A stretch of DNA of 5,971 nucleotides, taken from the NCBI GenBank assembly GCA_021781315.1, contig JAJXXB010000258.1, positions 1-5,971 of the forward strand. Direction: 5' to 3'. Shown in pieces: positions 1 through 3,918 of this stretch; position 1 is the first letter of the stretch; each line of letters opens with the position of its first letter. The DNA is from Actinomycetes bacterium. GTDB lineage: Bacteria > Actinomycetota > Acidimicrobiia > Acidimicrobiales > RAAP-2. The position numbers were made by a program, and so were the translations under genes. The notes below the pieces were generated by a model. It saw only the letters and a list, made by a program, of their open reading frames with translations, had not been told where the DNA came from and did no database searches.

Positions 1-903
1 GCCGACGGCACTCAGCACGAGGGCGATCGCAAACCAGCCGAGCCCCGCGTGGGCGCGGCGCAGGCCGAAGGCGAGGAGGAACGTCGCGAATCCCACCGAG
101 AAGCGCTGCAGGGACGCCGCGAGGAGTCCCCACGCCACCTCGGTGTCGCCCAGCGGATTGAGCGCGTGCACGTCGCGCTCGTCTTGGGACATGCGCAGGG
201 GGTCCGCGCGGGCAACCCGCGCTGGGCGCGGCAGGCGCAGGCTGGCGACGGTGGCGGCCGCGAAGACGACCGCGGCCATTACCAACACGCTCGGTGCGCC
301 AAGGCCCTTTAGTACTCCCGCTCCCACCGAGCCCACGATCAGTCCGGCCAGCGTGCCGAGGAGGGTGAGTTGCGCATTGAATCCCGCGAAGCCGCCGGAC
401 TGGGGCCGGTCGTTGACCGGCCAACCGGCACCGCCCACGTGGCCGGCGTGCTCGTGGAACTGCTGGCTGCGAGCCATCTCGGGCACCAGCGCGCCGCGGG
501 TGACGACGTAGAACTTCGATGAGATGAGGACCAGGAACGCCTCGGGATAGAGCCAGAGCGAGTTGAGGTGCTGGGACATCGACCAGCACAGCAGCGTTCG
601 CGCGCCGGCCGAGAGCGCGACGAGGATCCGTCGCCCGTGCGTGGAACGGTCGATCAGTGGCCCGAGCACGGGCGAGACGACGGCGAAGGGTGCGATCGTG
701 ATCAGCAGGTACAACAGGACCCGACTCTTGGCCTCGGTCGGCGACACCGAGAAGAACAGCGACCCCGCCAGCGATACCGTCACCAGGGTGTCACCCGCCA
801 TCATGATCACGTGCACCAGCGCGAGTCGGCCGAAGGACGTCGTCTGATCGAAGAGGTCCTGGGCCGAGGCCCACGCCAATGAGCCGAGTCCGCGACCTCG
901 CAC
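1..903 (-). CDS. MFS transporter, N-terminal part (runs off left edge)
   Basis: This is a probable major facilitator superfamily membrane transporter; the substrate is unknown. The minus-strand frame is open from a GTG at 903-901 to the window edge, giving 301 residues without a stop. Hydrophobic stretches lie near residues 27-52, 62-80, 93-112, 115-135, 179-201, 203-221, 259-283 and 288-301. That is about eight of the usual twelve helices, so the last third is missing. An MFS motif-A-like loop follows helix 2: G81-P-L-I-D85-R86 with G90-R91-R92. The spacing and wording (APFAVVSPVLGPLIDR) resemble a transporter group I know from actinomycetes. The GTG start is chosen because an in-frame TAA lies four codons upstream (915-913) and a TAACCT box ends 7 nt before it. 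A TTG at 879-877 is the alternative, with no better ribosome-binding site. An unusually long Gly/His-rich loop (about 142-178) sits between helices 4 and 5. The gene follows the secreted-protein gene by 41 bp. Family call is firm; the exact start is less so. Confidence 0.85.
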   Translation of the reverse strand, partial: MRGRGLGSLAWASAQDLFDQTTSFGRLALVHVIMMAGDTLVTVSLAGSLFFSVSPTEAKSRVLLYLLITIAPFAVVSPVLGPLIDRSTHGRRILVALSAGARTLLCWSMSQHLNSLWLYPEAFLVLISSKFYVVTRGALVPEMARSQQFHEHAGHVGGAGWPVNDRPQSGGFAGFNAQLTLLGTLAGLIVGSVGAGVLKGLGAPSVLVMAAVVFAAATVASLRLPRPARVARADPLRMSQDERDVHALNPLGDTEVAWGLLAASLQRFSVGFATFLLAFGLRRAHAGLGWFAIALVLSAVG

Positions 904-909
904 GGATCG

Positions 910-915
910 AGGTTA
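910..915 (-). promoter_or_regulatory. Candidate -10 box (TAACCT) of the MFS gene, leaderless type
   Basis: On the minus strand TAACCT matches TANNNT and is followed by exactly 6 nt (CGATCC) before the GTG at 903. No Shine-Dalgarno sequence precedes that GTG, so transcription could begin at the start codon. No good -35 hexamer is visible 16-18 bp upstream. The box also contains the in-frame TAA that closes the frame upstream. It would give the transporter its own promoter apart from the TetR and secreted-protein genes. This is inference from motif and spacing. Confidence 0.4.
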
Positions 916-944
916 GGACATCACGCGAAGAGCGTCGCGACGGG

Positions 945-1286
945 TCAGTTGGAGAAGCACGCCCGGTGATAGACGGGCTCGGGCAGCACCCCGGGGTGGC
1001 AGAACGCCGCGCGCGAGACCGGTCGCCACGCGCCCGAGGCGTAGGACATCAGTTCGGTCACGCTGATCTGATTGGTGGATACGGCGAGGGTCGCCCACAG
1101 GTACGCCCAGTCACCGGCGCATCCGTAGTCCTGCACTGACGCCACGTTGGTCAGATGGCTCGTGAGTGCGCCCACCGTGCACGGTGCGCTCACCGGAGAT
1201 GGTGACGTCGTGGCCGTGGCGCGCGCCGCGACCACCAACAGTGATCCCGCGAGAATGACGGCGCCCGCCAGGCGAAGGGCTTTCAC
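945..1286 (-). CDS. Small secreted four-cysteine protein, unknown function
   Basis: This 113-residue protein begins with a classical Sec-type signal peptide: K2 and R5, a hydrophobic core at about 7-21, and small residues near 20-25 as possible cleavage sites. The mature part has four cysteines (C36, C56, C96, C110), which could form two disulfides outside the membrane. It contains a CAGDWAY segment (56-62), a GAWRPV segment (85-90), and a C-terminal Cys-x13-Cys end with Pro residues. I recall the same general layout (Cys-x-Gly-x-Trp-Ala, then a Gly-x-Trp turn, then a Cys pair at the C-terminus) in many uncharacterised secreted actinobacterial proteins, but no function is known to me. The GTG start at 1286 lies 23 bp after the TetR stop. 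A weak GGGA lies 2 nt before it and a TGAACT sequence 6 nt before it. It may be co-transcribed with the TetR gene upstream. A lipoprotein is excluded because no lipobox cysteine is present. Confidence 0.75.
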   Translation of the reverse strand: MKALRLAGAVILAGSLLVVAARATATTSPSPVSAPCTVGALTSHLTNVASVQDYGCAGDWAYLWATLAVSTNQISVTELMSYASGAWRPVSRAAFCHPGVLPEPVYHRACFSN

Positions 1287-1309
1287 GATCCCAGTTCAGC
1301 ACATCTCGT

Positions 1310-1912
1310 TCAGCGCGGTCCCAGCAGAAACTGCCAGACGAGTCGGGCGATGTCGCCCTGGCCCTGGACACCCTCGCCGACCAGATCCTGGGCACCGTAG
1401 CGAATGGCGACCGCCTCGACGAGTCCCGCCATGGCCTCGGGCGATGCGTCACTACGCAACCAGCCCTGGCGCTGACCGTAGGCGAGTGCGCGCGCGCACG
1501 TGTCGCTCACTCTCGTCTGAGACGCCGCAATCACGCCGCGCAGCGCAGGGCGCGTCTCGGCCGCCGCGACAATTCGCGTGGTCATGGCTCGACCCACGCG
1601 TGTCACGTCGTGATTCGCCGAGTCCAACAGCGCCTTGAGTCCCGCGTCGAAGGACTCGCGAGTCGTCGACGACGCCAGTGCCTCCCACCGCGCAATTTCC
1701 TGCTCGGCGTAGGTGCAGAACAACGCCTCGTAGGCCGCGTCGATCACCCCCTCGCGCGAGCCGAAATGATGATAAACACTGCCGTAATTCACGCCCGTGG
1801 CCTGGCAGATTTCCGGGATGCGAATGCGCAGTTCATCGCCGGCGAGCAGGCGCTCGGCGACCGCGTCCAACACGGCCTTCATAACCGGCGCAGATCGACT
1901 CTGCTTCGTCAT
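1310..1912 (-). CDS. TetR/AcrR-family transcriptional regulator
   Basis: This cytoplasmic DNA-binding repressor-type protein has 200 residues, normal for the family. The N-terminal helix-turn-helix is clear: helix 1 at about 10-24, then IRIPEICQATGVNYGSVYHHF (30-50) containing the turn ATGVN and the recognition-helix ending SVYHHFGSREGV typical of TetR proteins. The remaining residues form the helical ligand-binding and dimerisation half; its ligand cannot be read from sequence. I chose ATG at 1912 because family members usually have about 10 residues before helix 1 and because a TACACT box lies 8 nt upstream. An in-frame ATG at 1939 would put that box inside the gene. The gene diverges from a flavin reductase across a 106-bp gap that holds a palindrome, the usual layout for a TetR protein controlling itself and its neighbour. 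The secreted protein and MFS transporter lie downstream on the same strand, so efflux control is also possible. Confidence 0.93.
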   Translation of the reverse strand: MTKQSRSAPVMKAVLDAVAERLLAGDELRIRIPEICQATGVNYGSVYHHFGSREGVIDAAYEALFCTYAEQEIARWEALASSTTRESFDAGLKALLDSANHDVTRVGRAMTTRIVAAAETRPALRGVIAASQTRVSDTCARALAYGQRQGWLRSDASPEAMAGLVEAVAIRYGAQDLVGEGVQGQGDIARLVWQFLLGPR

Positions 1913-1920
1913 TACTGGGC

Positions 1921-1926
1921 AGTGTA
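1921..1926 (-). promoter_or_regulatory. Candidate -10 box (TACACT) of the TetR gene
   Basis: TACACT on the minus strand fits TANNNT and lies 8 nt before the ATG at 1912, so the transcript would have a leader of zero to two bases. No convincing Shine-Dalgarno lies between box and start. The -35 region would fall at about 1944-1949, touching the left edge of the inverted repeat at 1946-1975. A repressor bound there could block this promoter. No strong TTGACA-like hexamer is seen. Confidence 0.35.
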
Positions 1927-1945
1927 CCGAGAGTTCCATCCAGAG

Positions 1946-1975
1946 GAAATCGGGGCATAGCCGCCCCGCAATTTC
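1946..1975. promoter_or_regulatory. Imperfect inverted repeat in divergent gap, candidate TetR operator
   Basis: The left arm GAAATCGGGGC (1946-1956) pairs with the right arm GCCCCG (1963-1968) plus ATTTC (1971-1975). A 6-nt centre (ATAGCC) lies between the arms, and two extra bases (CA) interrupt the right arm. The inner 6-bp arms are perfect. It sits between the candidate TetR -10 (1921-1926) and the candidate reductase -10 (1980-1985), where it would overlap both -35 regions. Dyads in this position are typical TetR-family operators. The spacing between half-sites and the bulge are less regular than in well-known operators, so an RNA hairpin in a longer transcript is an alternative. No T-run follows, which argues against an intrinsic terminator. 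Confidence 0.45.
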
Positions 1976-1979
1976 GCAC

Positions 1980-1985
1980 TATTTT
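1980..1985 (+). promoter_or_regulatory. Candidate -10 box (TATTTT) of the reductase gene
   Basis: TATTTT fits TANNNT and stands out in GC-rich surroundings. It would start transcription near 1992 and leave a leader of about 27 nt before the ATG at 2019. The -35 position (about 1957-1962) falls in the centre of the inverted repeat and has no good consensus, as expected for a promoter governed by a bound regulator. Three TTTCG copies (1972, 1983, 1991) surround the box. A second possibility is that TAGAGG at 2010-2015 acts as the -10, but its spacing to the ATG is only 3 nt. Confidence 0.3.
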
Positions 1986-2018
1986 CGGCCTTTCGCGCAC
2001 CTGCTTGACTAGAGGGCT

Positions 2019-2612
2019 ATGTCTGACACATCACCGATCCGCCTCCAGGTCATCCTCGGCAGCACGCGACCCGTTCGCGCGGGCGAGCCCATCGCCCACT
2101 GGGTGCTCGACGTGGCCAATGCCCGTGCGGACTTCGAGGCCGAGCTGATCGATCTGGCGCAGGTGAATCTGCCGATGCTGGACGAGCCGCGCCAACCCTC
2201 CGAAGGGAACTACCAGCACGAGCACACTCGCCGGTGGTCGGCGACGGTCCGCCGCGGCGACGCCGTCATCTTCGTCGTACCCGAGTACAACCACAGCTAC
2301 AACGCCGCGACCAAGAATGCGGTGGACTTCCTCTACGAGGAGTGGCGCTACAAGGCCGCGGGGATCGTCTGCTACGGCGGCGGGGCTCGAGGTACTCGCG
2401 CCGCCCAGCACCTCAAGACGGTCCTGAGCGCGCTCAGAATGACCCACGTCGGTGACGTCGCGGTGGGCCTCTCGGAGGCGCCCGTCGTGGACGGGGTCCT
2501 CACGGCGACGCCGCAGATGACCAGAGCGCTGTCCGCCCTCCTCGACGAGACGGCCCGACTCGATCCGCACCTGCGCGCGCTGCGCGAAGCCCCGCGCGGC
2601 GCGCACCACTAG
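2019..2612 (+). CDS. NAD(P)H-dependent FMN reductase-type oxidoreductase
   Basis: This 197-residue cytoplasmic flavoprotein of the flavodoxin-like FMN reductase family transfers electrons from NAD(P)H to bound FMN and then to flavin, quinone, azo or other acceptors; the true acceptor is unknown. The N-terminal strand and phosphate loop LGSTRPVRAGEPIA (13-26) bind the FMN phosphate. PEYNHSYNAATKNAVDF (88-104) is the family signature loop that holds the isoalloxazine ring. YGGGARGTRAAQHL (119-132) is the third conserved flavin-side segment. Length and motif order are normal. The ATG at 2019 is the only start that keeps the first strand. A GAGG lies only 3-4 nt upstream, closer than usual for a ribosome-binding site. 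It diverges from a TetR gene, a common arrangement for flavin or quinone reductases induced by toxic electrophiles or phenolics. A PsiE-like gene follows after 9 bp. Confidence 0.93.
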   Translation: MSDTSPIRLQVILGSTRPVRAGEPIAHWVLDVANARADFEAELIDLAQVNLPMLDEPRQPSEGNYQHEHTRRWSATVRRGDAVIFVVPEYNHSYNAATKNAVDFLYEEWRYKAAGIVCYGGGARGTRAAQHLKTVLSALRMTHVGDVAVGLSEAPVVDGVLTATPQMTRALSALLDETARLDPHLRALREAPRGAHH

Positions 2613-2615
2613 GGT
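2610..2615 (+). promoter_or_regulatory. Candidate -10 box (TAGGGT) of the PsiE-like gene, leaderless type
   Basis: TAGGGT begins with the T of the reductase's TAG stop codon and is followed by exactly 6 nt (CATGGC) before the GTG at 2622. The spacing matches the boxes before 903 and 3919. No Shine-Dalgarno precedes the GTG. If real, the downstream gene can be expressed from its own leaderless transcript although it lies 9 bp behind the reductase. No -35 match is visible inside the reductase coding end. Confidence 0.4.
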
Positions 2616-2621
2616 CATGGC

Positions 2622-3140
2622 GTGGCCGACGTGAAACCGACCAGTGGCAAGACCCGCCTCAACGGTCCTGACGCGGTGATCAGGACATTGATGTCCATCA
2701 TCGAGTACTCGATCGTGCTGAGTCTGCTCGTCGTCGCCGGTGACGTGCTGGTACGTACCGTCGTGGACTTCCTGCGCGTCAACTCCGCCGTCGCCCAAGC
2801 GGTCGTGAACGCGATCGACGGGATTCTCGTCGTGATCATCCTGATCGACATCGCCCACACCGTCTTCGGCAACTTGCGGTCCTTCACGTTCCCGGTGCGC
2901 CCCTTCCTCGTGATCGGCATCCTCGCCGGCGTGCGGGACATCCTGAGCGCGTCCGCCCACCTCACCCTGGACACCTCGCTGTCCACCATCGAATTCCGCG
3001 ACACCCTGATTTCGCTCGGTGTGGGAGTGGGGGTGGTCGTCTTCTTGCTGCTCGGTCTACTGATCCTGCGCTTCGCCCAGCATCGCGACGATGGCCGGGT
3101 CAGCCATTCAGCGCGTAGACAACCGTCACGAGAGCATTGA
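2622..3140 (+). CDS. PsiE-like four-helix membrane protein
   Basis: This 172-residue inner-membrane protein has four hydrophobic segments at about 27-48, 61-81, 92-108 and 129-150. It matches the pattern of the phosphate-starvation-inducible PsiE family: a glutamate before helix 1 (IIEY, 26-29), acidic and basic residues at helix ends, VDF after helix 1, the ILIDIAHTVFGNL stretch in helix 2, and the characteristic PFLVIGILAGVRDIL (94-108) in helix 3. The biochemical role of PsiE proteins is not established; in Escherichia coli psiE responds to phosphate starvation. I use GTG at 2622 as start; the ATG at 2617 is in another frame. A hydrophilic basic tail of about 20 residues follows helix 4. 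Its last 13 residues are encoded by bases shared with the opposite-strand SIMPL gene. It follows the reductase by 9 bp and may be partly co-transcribed with it. Membrane topology is firm; the family call is by motif recall only. Confidence 0.8.
   Translation: MADVKPTSGKTRLNGPDAVIRTLMSIIEYSIVLSLLVVAGDVLVRTVVDFLRVNSAVAQAVVNAIDGILVVIILIDIAHTVFGNLRSFTFPVRPFLVIGILAGVRDILSASAHLTLDTSLSTIEFRDTLISLGVGVGVVVFLLLGLLILRFAQHRDDGRVSHSARRQPSREH
3100..3140. other. 41-bp convergent coding overlap of PsiE-like and SIMPL genes
   Basis: The plus-strand PsiE-like gene stops at 3138-3140, while the minus-strand SIMPL gene stops at 3102-3100. The last 13 residues of the former and the last 12 or so of the latter are therefore read from the same bases on opposite strands. 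There is no room for an intergenic terminator, so the two transcripts must overlap at their 3' ends. Both frames are intact. The SIMPL end (VYALNG) looks like a natural domain end, so the PsiE-like tail is the more likely extension. Confidence 0.85.
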
Positions 3141-3846
3141 CCGACGCCGTGCCGCTCTGCAGTGGCACGGAGGCCTTGGCGACCGAGAGGCTGGTGCCGT
3201 ACACGGCGTAGGGCAAGGGCGTCGTGGTGTCCTGCTCGGAGATCTTGAGAATTCGCCCGATGCTCGCGCCACCCGCGCTCGCGTACGCTCCCGCGGCGGC
3301 GCGCGCGTTCTTCATGGCGTCCGCACGCGCCGCGGCCAGCACCCGAGACTGGTGCGACAGCGAGAAGGTCACGCCGTACAGCTGCGCGCCGTTGCCGGCA
3401 ACGCGCACGGCGGCGTCGAGGGTCCGACCGGCGCTGGCCAGTTGATGCGTCGTGACGCTCAGCACGTCACTGACGGTGAAACCGGTGACGACCCCCGAGG
3501 GGTTCGTGTTCGTCGAGATGTTGAGATCCGTCGTCTGCATCTCCTTGCGCGTGATCCCGTTCTTGATCAGGGAGGATTCGAGGGCGCCCACTCGCGTGTT
3601 GTTCATCTCCAACGCGGCGCTGGCCGTGACGGCCGTCGAGTTCACTCCGATCTGATAGCTCAGCGTGTCGGGTGCGCCCTGCGCCGTACCGTTTCCGGTG
3701 ACCGTGACCGTGGCCGGCGACACCGCCGACGCGGGATGGCGCAGGACGAGTGCGCTCACGATCAATCCAGCCGCCACGACGACCGCCGACGCGACGCTCC
3801 ACGACAGGGTCGCGCGACGCGGTCCGCTTTCGATGTCCTCACTCAT
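3100..3846 (-). CDS. Membrane-anchored SIMPL-domain (YggE/DUF541) protein
   Basis: This 248-residue protein has a short cytoplasmic N-terminus, one hydrophobic segment (about 15-35) that acts as signal anchor or uncleaved signal, and an extracytoplasmic SIMPL domain from about residue 44 to the end. Family marks include VTVTGNGTAQGAPDTLSYQIGV (46-67), where G51 and the Pro-Asp pair (59-60) start the first strand and helix. Others are the IKNGITRKEMQTTDLNI stretch (95-111), the A-R-x-D-A-M-x-N-A-R-A helix (about 175-185), and a closing strand. YggE-type proteins are periplasmic or surface proteins linked to oxidative-stress tolerance in some bacteria; their molecular activity is unknown. ATG at 3846 is chosen over the in-frame ATG at 3888 because AGGAG lies 4 nt before it. 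The gene diverges from the Tat oxidase (72-bp gap) and overlaps the PsiE-like gene tail-to-tail by 41 bp. Confidence 0.9.
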   Translation of the reverse strand: MSEDIESGPRRATLSWSVASAVVVAAGLIVSALVLRHPASAVSPATVTVTGNGTAQGAPDTLSYQIGVNSTAVTASAALEMNNTRVGALESSLIKNGITRKEMQTTDLNISTNTNPSGVVTGFTVSDVLSVTTHQLASAGRTLDAAVRVAGNGAQLYGVTFSLSHQSRVLAAARADAMKNARAAAGAYASAGGASIGRILKISEQDTTTPLPYAVYGTSLSVAKASVPLQSGTASVNALVTVVYALNG

Positions 3847-3850
3847 AGGA

Positions 3851-3855
3851 CTCCT
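3851..3855 (-). promoter_or_regulatory. Ribosome-binding site (AGGAG) of the SIMPL gene
   Basis: AGGAG lies 4 nt before the ATG at 3846 on the minus strand, inside a purine tract (3860-3851). It is the clearest Shine-Dalgarno sequence in the window and fixes the SIMPL start at 3846 rather than 3888. It contrasts with the neighbouring genes, most of which show none. Confidence 0.7.
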
Positions 3856-3906
3856 CTCTTCTCTAGTCACGTGTCCGGCCGGTTCCATCTCTTACGCGAC
3901 GCGCAC

Positions 3907-3912
3907 TATCGT
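3907..3912 (+). promoter_or_regulatory. Candidate -10 box (TATCGT) of the Tat oxidase gene, leaderless type
   Basis: TATCGT fits TANNNT and is followed by exactly 6 nt (CAGCCC) before the ATG at 3919, where no Shine-Dalgarno is present. The arrangement predicts a transcript starting at or next to the A of the start codon. No strong -35 hexamer is visible 16-18 bp upstream. Same layout as the boxes at 910-915 and 2610-2615. Confidence 0.45.
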
Positions 3913-3918
3913 CAGCCC

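Larger units (their letters stand above)
3847..3918. promoter_or_regulatory. Divergent promoter region, SIMPL gene / Tat oxidase gene
   Basis: These 72 bp must carry the promoters for two divergent genes. On the minus side a purine-rich leader ends in the ribosome-binding site of the SIMPL gene; TAGAGA or TAAGAG on that strand are only weak -10 candidates. On the plus side TATCGT (3907-3912) precedes the oxidase start. Two short perfect palindromes lie close together, CACGTG (3868-3873) and CCGGCCGG (3875-3882), and could be protein-binding sites, but such short dyads are frequent in GC-rich DNA. Confidence 0.45.

Noticed and set aside
49..882. Plus-strand open frames opposite the MFS gene
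   Set aside because: The minus-strand frame shows continuous transmembrane helices and an MFS motif A over the whole region; the plus frames are shadows.
1147..1960. Plus-strand open frames across the TetR and secreted-protein region (1147-1638, 1610-1960)
   Set aside because: They are Arg/Pro-rich or lack recognisable structure and lie opposite the TetR helix-turn-helix gene and the signal-peptide protein, whose features are clear.
1951..1968. Inner CGGGGC...GCCCCG hairpin as an intrinsic terminator
   Set aside because: No T-run follows on either strand, and it lies between divergent 5' ends where no transcript is expected to stop.
2005..2010. TTGACT as a -35 box
   Set aside because: It lies only 8 bp before the reductase ATG, so it cannot serve that start, and no suitable -10 with a downstream gene start follows.
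2031..2960. A 309-residue minus-strand open frame opposite the reductase and PsiE-like genes
   Set aside because: Its translation is rich in His, Asp, Arg and Gly with no fold-like pattern, which is the usual antisense shadow of GC-rich genes. It spans two well-supported plus-strand genes.
3847..3888. Longer SIMPL start at 3888
   Set aside because: The ATG at 3846 has AGGAG at 4 nt. The extension would consume most of the divergent promoter region.
3091..3918. Upstream extension of the oxidase frame to an ATG at 3091 (803 residues)
   Set aside because: The extra 276 residues are low-complexity Arg-rich sequence opposite the SIMPL gene. The Tat signal at 3919 must be N-terminal to work.
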